From: an uncultured Sutterella sp.
Lineage (GTDB): Bacteria; Pseudomonadota; Gammaproteobacteria; Burkholderiales; Burkholderiaceae_F
Assembly: GCA_900543805.1 (NCBI GenBank)
Contig: UQTE01000010.1
Coordinates: 21,595 to 85,594, forward strand
Direction: 5' to 3'
Length of the DNA: 64,000 bases
Within the stretch, counting starts at the first letter, position 1, and every line of letters starts with the position of its first letter. This document shows positions 18,818 to 25,775 of this stretch, in pieces. A program made the position numbers and the translations under genes. The notes below the pieces were generated by a model. The model saw only the letters and a program-made list of their open reading frames with translations, made no database searches and was not told where the DNA came from.

Positions 18818-19767
18818 GGCGTCGTCTCCGACCAGGGTTGGGCCGTACGCGTGCCGACGCGCAGGATGGCGGAGCGTGCGCGGGGATTCGCGCTGCATTC
18901 CTCTTCGCTCGGGCGAATGCGGCGGATGTCGACGAAGGTGGGCTGCGGAAGATCTTCGGCGCGGATCGGCAGCCTCGGATCGAGTTTTTTCTCGGGGTGC
19001 GACGCTTCGTCGAAGAAATGCTTCACGATGCGGTCTTCGAGCGAATGGAACGTAATGACGGCGAGACGCCCCTCGGGTTTGAGGAGGGCGCCCGCGGCGC
19101 AGAGCGCCGCGCGCAGTTCGTCCAATTCCCCGTTCACGGCGATCCGCACGGCCTGGAAGGTCCGCGTGGCGGGATGCTGATTCGCGTCCTTGCGGTTTCG
19201 CGGCACGACGGACGCGACGAGATCGGCAAGTTCTTTTGTGGTGCGCACGGGAGCCGTGGCGCGGCGCTCGACGATGCGGCGAGCGATGGCGCGGGCGAAG
19301 CGCTCTTCGCCGTACACCTTGAGAACCCGGGCGATGTCTTCTTCCGAGCGGGTTTCGAGCCACTCCGCGGCCGTGGGGCCCGTCGTCGTGTCCATGCGCA
19401 TGTCAAGGGGCCCGTCGAAGCGGAAGCTGAAGCCCCGTTCGGCGTCGTCGATCTGCGGCGAAGAGACGCCGATGTCAAGGAAAATGCCGTCGACCGCCGT
19501 GACGCCGCGCTCGGCGAGGGCTTCCCGCATCGTCGAGAAGGGCGCGTGCACGATCGTGAAGCGCGGATCCGTGATTTCCGCCGCCGCCCGAACGGCCTCG
19601 GGATCGCGGTCAAACGCGATCAGCCGTCCGTCGTCGGAGAGCTTGGAGAGGATGCGGCGCGCATGTCCGCCGCGGCCGAAAGTGCCGTCGACGTAAAGCC
19701 CCGAAGGATTTCCTACGAGGGCTTCCGGGGATTCTTCTCCCAATACGGACAGATGAACGAAGGTCAC
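18814..19767 (-). CDS. rsmH: 16S rRNA (cytosine(1402)-N4)-methyltransferase RsmH (MraW)
   Basis: 317 residues from a GTG at 19767 with CGGAG upstream. RsmH is an S-adenosylmethionine-dependent enzyme that N4-methylates C1402 in the 16S decoding centre. Seen: VHLSVLGEESPEAL (family start), YVDGTFGRGGHARRIL (SAM-binding loop), LIAFDRDPEAV, GIFLDIGVSSPQIDDAERGFSF, RTFQAVRIAVNGELDEL and ITFHSLEDRIVKHFF. The second gene of the dcw operon, 24 bases after mraZ and overlapping ftsL. Confidence 0.97.
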   Translation of the reverse strand: MTFVHLSVLGEESPEALVGNPSGLYVDGTFGRGGHARRILSKLSDDGRLIAFDRDPEAVRAAAEITDPRFTIVHAPFSTMREALAERGVTAVDGIFLDIGVSSPQIDDAERGFSFRFDGPLDMRMDTTTGPTAAEWLETRSEEDIARVLKVYGEERFARAIARRIVERRATAPVRTTKELADLVASVVPRNRKDANQHPATRTFQAVRIAVNGELDELRAALCAAGALLKPEGRLAVITFHSLEDRIVKHFFDEASHPEKKLDPRLPIRAEDLPQPTFVDIRRIRPSEEECSANPRARSAILRVGTRTAQPWSETTP

Positions 19768-19791
19768 GGGGTTCTCCGAAAAGGCGGCGGA

Positions 19792-20214
19792 TCAAAAAAC
19801 AAAATCGGCCGCGCAAGCGCCCGCGGTCGCGGCGTCTTCTTCGGCTTTCTGCCAACGCGCGCGGTCCCAGAGTTCGAAGTGTTCGCCGAGTCCCAAAAGA
19901 ACGACGTCGCGATCGAGTCCTGCCAATTCGCGCAGAGACGTCGGAACGAGCAGTCGCCCCGCCTTGTCGAAGGCCACGCTTTCGGCGCTGCCGAGCACGA
20001 GACGCTGCAGAGCCCGCGCGGAAAAAGGCAGGCGCGCGAGTTCGTCGCGTTTGCGCGACCAGACGGATTCGGGATAGAGAAGAAGACACCCGTCGGGGTG
20101 ACGGGTAAAGACGAGCCCCGCCTCTTCGTTTTCGGCCAGGGTCTCGCGATGCCGCGATGGCATGCTGAGCCGTCCCTTGACGTCAAGTTTCAGAAGCGAA
20201 GTCCCTTGAAACAC
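19792..20214 (-). CDS. mraZ: MraZ, dcw operon transcriptional regulator
   Basis: 140 residues from a GTG at 20214, giving the family start VFQGTSLLKLDVKGRLSMPS; a longer frame through the promoter region is rejected. MraZ is an AbrB-like protein with two SpoVT-like half-domains (LDVKGRLSMPSRHRE and FDKAGRLLVPTSLRELAG) that forms a ring and binds TGGG-type repeats at its own promoter. In other bacteria it represses the dcw operon. Two TGGGA repeats 10 bases apart lie ~70 bases upstream of the start (20283-20297), so autoregulation is very likely. Confidence 0.95.
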   Translation of the reverse strand: MFQGTSLLKLDVKGRLSMPSRHRETLAENEEAGLVFTRHPDGCLLLYPESVWSRKRDELARLPFSARALQRLVLGSAESVAFDKAGRLLVPTSLRELAGLDRDVVLLGLGEHFELWDRARWQKAEEDAATAGACAADFVF

Positions 20215-20282
20215 TTTCGATGGTCCCCGTAACGTTCGGCGGGAGAATCGGAACGTCTTCCGACTCGATGAGAGGCCGCTCA

Positions 20283-20297
20283 TCCCACTTTTTCCCA
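20283..20297 (-). promoter_or_regulatory. MraZ operator (TGGGA repeats)
   Basis: On the minus strand TGGGAAAAAGTGGGA carries two TGGGA boxes (20297-20293 and 20287-20283) with a 10-base period, the same helical face. They lie just downstream of the predicted transcription start. This is the known MraZ target pattern (TGGGN repeats with 5-base spacers). A third box is degenerate or absent. Confidence 0.85.
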
Positions 20298-20310
20298 CCA
20301 GATCCTGAGC

Positions 20311-20339
20311 ACTTTACTCAGAGCGGTCTTCGGGGTCAA
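20311..20339 (-). promoter_or_regulatory. Sigma-70 promoter of the dcw operon
   Basis: TTGACC (20339-20334), a 17-base spacer and TAAAGT (20316-20311) on the minus strand, about 100 bases before the mraZ start. Transcription should begin near 20304, so the MraZ boxes would lie at about +7 to +21. Confidence 0.8.
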
Positions 20340-20382
20340 GAAAAAGACGGTATTTTTTGCAGCTCGTTACGGGGCCCGGAAG

Positions 20383-20418
20383 GAAAAAGGGAGCCGCGGA
20401 TCCCTCCGGCGACTCCCC
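20383..20418 (-). terminator. Terminator after the acyl-CoA synthetase gene
   Basis: On the minus strand a GGGGAGTCGCCGG arm pairs, with minor mismatches, with the CCGCGGCTCCC arm across a short loop, and TTTTT (20387-20383) follows. It separates this gene (stop at 20436) from the dcw promoter. Confidence 0.75.
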
Positions 20419-20435
20419 TTCGGCGCCCCTTTGCC

Positions 20436-22541
20436 TCAGCGGTCGAGGCGGATGCGCCCGTCCACGGCCACGGGCTCGCCCGTGCGGTCCGAGACGATCA
20501 GCGGATTGATGTCGAGTTCGACCACTTCGGGGTAGTCGGCCACTAGCTGCGAGAGGCGCAGAAGCGTCTCTTCAATGCGGTCGATCTGCGCGGGCGTCGT
20601 CCCGCGGGCGCCCTCGAGAAGCGCGAACGAACGAATCGAACGGACCATGTCCGAAGCGTCCTGATCCGTAAGCGGCGCGACGCGGAAGTTCACGTCCTTG
20701 AGCACCTCGACGAAGACGCCGCCGAGACCGAACATGAGAAGCGGACCGTACTGCGGATCGGTGGCGACGCCGCAGACCATCTCGCGCGAACCCTTCACCA
20801 TTTCCTGGATCAGCACGCCTTCGAGCCCTTCGAGGAGTCCCTTTTCCTCGAGTCGGGCGACGAGGTCGCGGTATTCGCGGCGTAGCATTTCGGCGTCGGT
20901 GATGTTGACGCGCACGCCGCCCACATCGGTCTTGTGCGAAGTCGTCTTCGACGTCATCTTCATGACGACGGGATAACCGATGCGGTCGGCCGCCGCCACG
21001 GCTTCGTCCTCCGTCTTCGCGAAGGCCGCGCCGCACACGCGGATTCCGTAGGCTTCGAGAACGTCGATGCTCTCGCGGGTCGTGAGCTCAAGGCGCCCTT
21101 CGGAGCGCGCCGCGGCGAAGATCGCGTCGACGCGCGCGCGGTCGACTTCGAAGCTCGGCACGACCCCTTCGGGACGGCTCTCCCAAAGGCGCTGCTGATT
21201 GAGGCGCATGAGGCCGTCGGCCGCCTCCTCGGCGTACATGAAGAAGGGCATGTTGACCTTCTTTTCCGAGAGGTTCGAGAAGAAGTCGTTCTTCGTCATG
21301 AAGACGCCCACGACGGGCTTTTCGGGGTGACGCGCCTTGATTTCCATGAGAGCGTCGGCCACGTCCGTGTCCTTGAGGCCGAGGAAGGGAAGATAGATCA
21401 CCATCACCATGTCGACGCCTTCGTCGGCGATCACGGTTTCAAGCGTCTGCTTGTAGTGTTCGATTGGCGCCGAGGCGATCATGTCGACGGGGTTCTTCAC
21501 GGAGGCGGCGGCGGGAAGGAACGAACGCAGCTTCGTCTTCGTTTCGTCGGAGAGCTGCGTCATCTTCATGCCGTACTCGCACACGGCGTCGGTCGCCATG
21601 ATGCCCGGCCCCCCGGAATTCGTGATGATCGCCACGCGGTCGCCCTTCGGAATCGGGCTCGTGGCGAAAACCTTGGCCGTGGCGAAAAGCTTCTGAAGCG
21701 AGAATTCGCGGATGACGCCCGACTGGCGAAGGAGCGCGTCGGCCGCCTTGTCGGCGCCGGCGAGCGAACCCGTGTGGGAGGAAGCGGCGCTCGCGCCCGC
21801 GGCCGAACGCCCGGCCTTCAGGGCGAGAACGGGCTTTTTCTTCGAGATGCGGCTAGCAAGGAGGCGGAAGTTCGCCGGATTCTGAATCGACTCCATGTAG
21901 AGGAGAATCTGCTTGACGTCATCTTCGTCCTCCCAGTATTCCAGCGCCGTCTCGGCGTTGACGTCCGCCTGGTTGCCGATCGAGATGAACTGAGAAAAGC
22001 CGAGGTTGAGGTCCTTGAGGATGTTGAGGATGCCGCCGCCGAGCGCGCCCGACTGAGAGACAAAGCCGATGCCGCCGCGCTCGGGAAGGCTTTCGGCAAA
22101 GCACCCGTCGAGCCGCACGTCGGGGTGCGTATTGACGACGCCGAGGCAGTTGGGCCCCACCGCGCGCATGCCGTAGCGGCGGATGCGTTCGAGAAGTTCC
22201 TTTTCGAGGGCCGCCCCTTCGGCTCCGGTTTCCTTGAAGCCCGCCGTGATGATGCACAGCCCCCGGATGCCCTTGGCGTGGCATTCGTCGACGGTGGAGA
22301 GAACAAAGTTGCGGTTGACGACGACGATCGCGAGATCCACGTCGCCCGGAATTTCGCCGACCGAACGGTACACCGTGCGCCCTTCGATGACGCCGCCCTT
22401 CGGATTGACCGGATAGATTTCTCCCCGGAAGCCGTACTCGGTCAGACGCTTCATCAGGTCCGATCCGATGGTGTGCGCGCGCGTGGAGGCGCCGATCACG
22501 GCGACGGCGCGGGGCTTCATGATGTTGTCCAAAATGCCCAT
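20436..22541 (-). CDS. ADP-forming acyl-CoA (acetyl-CoA) synthetase, fused alpha-beta
   Basis: 701 residues. Order of parts: CoA-binding Rossmann domain (MKPRAVAVIGASTRAHTIGS, residues ~8-100), succinyl-CoA-ligase-like domains with GPNCLGVVN and FVSQSGALGGGIL, the phospho-histidine loop SSHTGSLAG (~255-263), and a C-terminal ATP-grasp domain from ~480 (GYPVVMKMTSKTTSHKTDVGG, IQEMVKGSREMVCG, MFGLGGVFVEVL, ELDINPLIV). Such enzymes interconvert acyl-CoA + ADP + Pi and the free acid + ATP + CoA. The related lysine acetyltransferase Pat has an added GNAT domain, which is absent here because the protein ends with the ATP-grasp module. A role in energy conservation from amino or organic acids is inference; the substrate cannot be told. 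Lies between rnpB and mraZ with terminators on both sides, so it is probably monocistronic. Confidence 0.85.
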   Translation of the reverse strand: MGILDNIMKPRAVAVIGASTRAHTIGSDLMKRLTEYGFRGEIYPVNPKGGVIEGRTVYRSVGEIPGDVDLAIVVVNRNFVLSTVDECHAKGIRGLCIITAGFKETGAEGAALEKELLERIRRYGMRAVGPNCLGVVNTHPDVRLDGCFAESLPERGGIGFVSQSGALGGGILNILKDLNLGFSQFISIGNQADVNAETALEYWEDEDDVKQILLYMESIQNPANFRLLASRISKKKPVLALKAGRSAAGASAASSHTGSLAGADKAADALLRQSGVIREFSLQKLFATAKVFATSPIPKGDRVAIITNSGGPGIMATDAVCEYGMKMTQLSDETKTKLRSFLPAAASVKNPVDMIASAPIEHYKQTLETVIADEGVDMVMVIYLPFLGLKDTDVADALMEIKARHPEKPVVGVFMTKNDFFSNLSEKKVNMPFFMYAEEAADGLMRLNQQRLWESRPEGVVPSFEVDRARVDAIFAAARSEGRLELTTRESIDVLEAYGIRVCGAAFAKTEDEAVAAADRIGYPVVMKMTSKTTSHKTDVGGVRVNITDAEMLRREYRDLVARLEEKGLLEGLEGVLIQEMVKGSREMVCGVATDPQYGPLLMFGLGGVFVEVLKDVNFRVAPLTDQDASDMVRSIRSFALLEGARGTTPAQIDRIEETLLRLSQLVADYPEVVELDINPLIVSDRTGEPVAVDGRIRLDR

Positions 22542-22632
22542 GGAGTCCTCTCAGTTCGTAATGGGTGAGCGCGCCTTCGCGGCGCGTAACGATGAAAAGA
22601 GAGTGTAGCGATTTTCGGGACGCCGACAAAGC

Positions 22633-22667
22633 AAAACGCACCGTCCTTTCGGATGAACGGTGCGTTT
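22633..22667 (-). terminator. Terminator of rnpB
   Basis: Minus strand AAACGCACCGT (22667-22657) and ACGGTGCGTTT (22643-22633) pair perfectly over 11 bp, followed by TGCTTTG. It begins ~20 bases past the 3' end of the RNase P RNA. Confidence 0.85.
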
Positions 22668-22685
22668 CGGAAGAAAATCCAGGCG

Positions 22686-22990
22686 CAAAAGCCGAGCTGT
22701 AAGCCGGATTATGTTCCCGGGAAAGTCCCGGGTGACGATCATTCATCTAGGACGTTGCTCGCGCAACGCCTCAAGCCATCTACCCGCGGCCGGATCGGGC
22801 CGATCCGTTGGCCGCCTATTTGATGTTGCTCCCCGTAGAGATTGCCCGTTTCACCCGACCCGAAGTCGGCTCGTCTCTGTTGCTCTAATCCGCGCCTCAC
22901 GGCGGACAGGTGTTACCTGCTACGGCGCCCTGCGGAGTCCGGACTTTCCTCCCGCGGTTGCCCGCCGACGATCGTCCGCTCGCCTTTCAC
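22686..22990 (-). ncRNA. rnpB: RNase P RNA (class A), apparently lacking P13 and P14
   Basis: The RNA subunit of RNase P, which trims tRNA 5' ends. Conserved blocks on the minus strand, in order: GGGAGGAAAGTCCGGACTCC (CR I), a P8-like CAGGTAACACCTG, AGCAACAGAGA (CR II), a P12-like CCGACTTCGGGTCGG, GGTGAAAC, GGGGAGCAA (end of CR IV), CAAATAGG, a GGGTAG loop 15 element for the tRNA CCA, and CCTAGATGAATGA (CR V). The ends can pair as P1 (AAAGGCGAGC with GCTCGGCTTT, one mismatch). At ~305 nt it is about 70 nt shorter than the E. coli RNA, and nearly all of the shortage lies where P13 and P14 should be: the CR III GGTAAGAGC block is missing. The ends are estimated to within ~5 bases. Confidence 0.95.
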
Positions 22991-23136
22991 GCAAGGATGG
23001 AACTCTACAGGATTTTTCGGCGGGTCGGGGGAAATTTGCAATTTTTCTGCGATCTTGTCACGAACGACGGCGAGCGGTTGTGGGAGAATGTCCCGTTTCC
23101 CGTACACAACACAGAATTTCTCTTTCGGAGACCATC

Positions 23137-24306
23137 ATGCAACACGCCACCGTGCGTTCCGCACTGGCCGCTCTCGGCTGCGCCGCCCTTCTCGGCTCGG
23201 CTTCGGCCGGCACTCTTTCGGACGTTTTCTCGGCCGTCGTCGACACGACGCCCGCCGGCCTCGCCCGTTCGTCCGCCGAGCGCGACGGATCTTGGGGCGG
23301 CTTCTGGGAAGACACGAAGCGCGGCTCCGAGTACATCATGGAAGAGGGCAAGACGCTCCTCGTGCTCCCCACCTACACCAATCACCCGCGCTGGGACTGG
23401 GACAACAAGGATCAGGAAAACGGCTATCCCTTCGGCATGGGGCTTGCCCGTCAGGTGATTGACGAACACGGCAACGAACGCATGTTCTTCCTCGTGAACT
23501 TCGTCGACTCCAACTACCGAATCGAACCGATGGTCGGCTACTCCTGGGTGGCCCGCTATCCGATTTTCAACACGGGCTGGCACTACGGCGCGGGTTACCT
23601 CGCCGGGATCACGGTCCGCGGCGACTACTACTATCTGCCGGCGCCGCTGCCGTTGCCCGTCGCCAAGATCGGCAACGACTGGTTCAGCTTCTACGGCACC
23701 TTCATTCCGTTCACGAACGTCTTCTTCTTTTACAGCTCGTTCACGTTCGACGACGTCCAGAGCCGCAAGATGCCGCTTCCCGCGACGAGCCCCTGGGCGA
23801 AGAATACCGACTTCGTCTACGGCGGCTACGGCTTCACCCGCACCGACAACGGCGAGGAACACTCGCCCTCGCGCGTCGACAGCGACACGTCCTGGCACGT
23901 GGGCTGGCGCCACTACTCGGGCCGCAGCTGGGCGACGGACCTCTCCTACCGCAAGTCGACCCACGCGGTCACGCGGGCGGCGGGTCCGGGCGAATACGAT
24001 CTCGACGTCGAAATGCTCGCGCTGCAGATTCAGTACAACATCGACGCCTTCGACAGCTTCCGCTTCTATGCGGGCGGCGGCATCGGCTATTCGCGCGCCG
24101 AGAATTCCCGCGGCGACGATGACGACAGCATCCACCCGGTTCTCTCGATGGGCGCCACCTACGCCGTGACGGACCATCTCTTCATCGACGCTTCGATGAC
24201 GACCTCCTTTGCGCGCTTCACCGGCGTCGCGGAGGACCGCCACGACGACTACGCCATCCGCGCGATGCCCGTCGACTTCGCCCTTTCGGTCGGCCTTGCC
24301 TTCTGA
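23137..24306 (+). CDS. PagP-like lipid A palmitoyltransferase fused to a second outer-membrane beta-barrel
   Basis: 389 residues from the ATG at 23137 (CGGAGACCATC upstream). Residues 1-24 are a signal peptide ending ASA. Residues ~50-204 match PagP: LPTYTNHPRWDWD with His83, GYPFGMGLAR, FLVNFVDSNYRIEPMVGYSW with Asp124-Ser125, AGITVRGDYYYLPAPLPLP, and the closing strand NVFFFYSSFTF. The His-Asp-Ser set matches the E. coli PagP catalytic residues in order and spacing. PagP normally ends here, but this protein continues for ~185 residues with alternating aromatic strands (WHVGWRHYSGRSWATDLSY, FRFYAGGGIGYSR, LFIDASMTTSFARF) and ends in SVGLAF, an outer-membrane C-terminal Phe. So it seems to be two barrels in one chain. 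It would add palmitate to lipid A or phosphatidylglycerol. It diverges from rnpB and ends at a terminator. Confidence 0.8.
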   Translation: MQHATVRSALAALGCAALLGSASAGTLSDVFSAVVDTTPAGLARSSAERDGSWGGFWEDTKRGSEYIMEEGKTLLVLPTYTNHPRWDWDNKDQENGYPFGMGLARQVIDEHGNERMFFLVNFVDSNYRIEPMVGYSWVARYPIFNTGWHYGAGYLAGITVRGDYYYLPAPLPLPVAKIGNDWFSFYGTFIPFTNVFFFYSSFTFDDVQSRKMPLPATSPWAKNTDFVYGGYGFTRTDNGEEHSPSRVDSDTSWHVGWRHYSGRSWATDLSYRKSTHAVTRAAGPGEYDLDVEMLALQIQYNIDAFDSFRFYAGGGIGYSRAENSRGDDDDSIHPVLSMGATYAVTDHLFIDASMTTSFARFTGVAEDRHDDYAIRAMPVDFALSVGLAF

Positions 24307-24328
24307 GGACGATTCGAAAACCCTTCGC

Positions 24329-24362
24329 AAGGCGCCCCGCCCTCCGGCCGGGCGCCTTTCTT
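24329..24362 (+). terminator. Terminator after the pagP-like gene
   Basis: AAGGCGCCC (24329-24337) pairs with GGGCGCCTT (24350-24358), followed by TCTT. It lies 23 bases after the stop codon. Confidence 0.8.
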
Positions 24363-24490
24363 ATACCGTTCGCAACGCCTTTTAATGGGATCTTCAGCGT
24401 CGGACGGCTACAATCTCGTTCATTCTTATGTTTTTGTCCCAGGAAGTCCCCATCCGCGACTTCCGACCTTCCGAATTTGGAGACTCTACG

Positions 24491-25771
24491 ATGGATCGCA
24501 ATGAAGCACTTTTTGACCGTGCCCGCGAAGTCATTCCCGGCGGCGTGAATTCCCCCGTCCGCGCATTCCGTTCCGTGGGCGGCGCCCCCCGCTTCATCCG
24601 CCGTGCCAAGGGCCCCTACATGTGGGACATCGACGACAAGCAGTACATCGACTACGTCCTCTCCTGGGGTCCGATGATCCTCGGCCACAACGACGACCGC
24701 GTCACGGCGGCGCTCCATGAAGCCGTCGACCGCGGCATTTCGTTCGGCGCCGCCACCGAAGGCGAAGTCGTCATCGCCGAAGAAATCCGCAAGCTCGTTC
24801 CCTCGATGGAAGAGGTCCGCCTCGTGAGCTCGGGCACGGAAGCGGGCATGTCCGCCATCCGTCTCGCCCGCGGCTACACGGGCCGCAACAAGATCGTGAA
24901 GTTTGAAGGCTGCTACCACGGCCACTCCGACTCCCTCCTCGTCAAGGCGGGCTCGGGCCTTCTCACCTTCGGCAATCCCTCGTCCGCGGGCGTGCCCGCC
25001 GGGATTACGGAACACACGATCGTTCTCGAATACAACAACCCCGAACAGCTGCGCGAAGCCTTCGCCAAGTGGGGCGACGACATCGCCTGCGTCATCGTTG
25101 AAGCCTTCGCGGGGAACATGAACCTCGTGCGCGGCACGCAGGAATTCATCTCGACCATGCGCGAGCTCTGCACGAAGCACGGCGCGCTTCTCATCGTCGA
25201 CGAAGTGATGACGGGCTTCCGCGTGGCGCTTCACGGCGCGCAGTCGCTCTTCGGCGTCACCCCCGACATCACGATGCTCGGCAAGGTGATCGGCGGCGGC
25301 ATGCCCGTGGCGGCCTTCGGCGGACGCCGCGACATCATGGAAAAGATCGCTCCCTGCGGTCCCGTCTACCAGGCGGGCACCCTTTCGGGGAACCCCGTCG
25401 CGGTCGCCTGCGGCCTTGCGACCCTCAAGCTCATCCAGGAACCGGGCTTCTATGAAAAGCTCGGCGGCCAGGCGCAGAAGCTCATCACCGGCCTCACCGA
25501 AGCCGCGCGCGAAGCGGGCGTTCCCTTCTGCGGCGACAGCGTGGGCGGCATGTTCGGGATCTACTTCCTTGAAAACATTCCGACGGGCTTCGCCGACGTG
25601 ATGAAGGCCGATCAGAACCACTTCAATCAGTTCTTCCACGGCATGCTCGAGCGCGGTGTCTACTTCGCGCCCTCGACCTTCGAAGCCGGCTTCGTTTCGA
25701 TCCAGCACACCGACGAAGTGATCGAGCGCACGATCGAAGCCGCCCGCGCCACGTTCCGTGAAATCAAGTGA
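24491..25771 (+). CDS. hemL: Glutamate-1-semialdehyde 2,1-aminomutase HemL
   Basis: 426 residues from the ATG at 24491 (TTGGAGACTCTACG upstream); the open frame extends 63 bases further up without support. HemL converts glutamate-1-semialdehyde to 5-aminolevulinate in the C5 route to haem, using PLP or PMP. Seen: [88 protein letters not shown], the PLP lysine in [17 protein letters not shown], and [19 protein letters not shown] hexamer at 24409-24414 may be its -10. dsbD starts 4 bases after its stop. Confidence 0.97.
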   Translation: MDRNEALFDRAREVIPGGVNSPVRAFRSVGGAPRFIRRAKGPYMWDIDDKQYIDYVLSWGPMILGHNDDRVTAALHEAVDRGISFGAATEGEVVIAEEIRKLVPSMEEVRLVSSGTEAGMSAIRLARGYTGRNKIVKFEGCYHGHSDSLLVKAGSGLLTFGNPSSAGVPAGITEHTIVLEYNNPEQLREAFAKWGDDIACVIVEAFAGNMNLVRGTQEFISTMRELCTKHGALLIVDEVMTGFRVALHGAQSLFGVTPDITMLGKVIGGGMPVAAFGGRRDIMEKIAPCGPVYQAGTLSGNPVAVACGLATLKLIQEPGFYEKLGGQAQKLITGLTEAAREAGVPFCGDSVGGMFGIYFLENIPTGFADVMKADQNHFNQFFHGMLERGVYFAPSTFEAGFVSIQHTDEVIERTIEAARATFREIK

Positions 25772-25775
25772 TCGC

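Noticed and set aside
18818-19363. N-terminal extension of ftsL through rsmH
   Set aside because: The added residues are Arg/His-rich noise in another frame of rsmH. The GTG at 18817 overlapping the rsmH stop gives a normal FtsL.
22660-23136. N-terminal extension of the PagP-like gene over rnpB
   Set aside because: The frame is open by chance across the RNase P RNA gene. The ATG at 23137 gives a ribosome site and a signal peptide.
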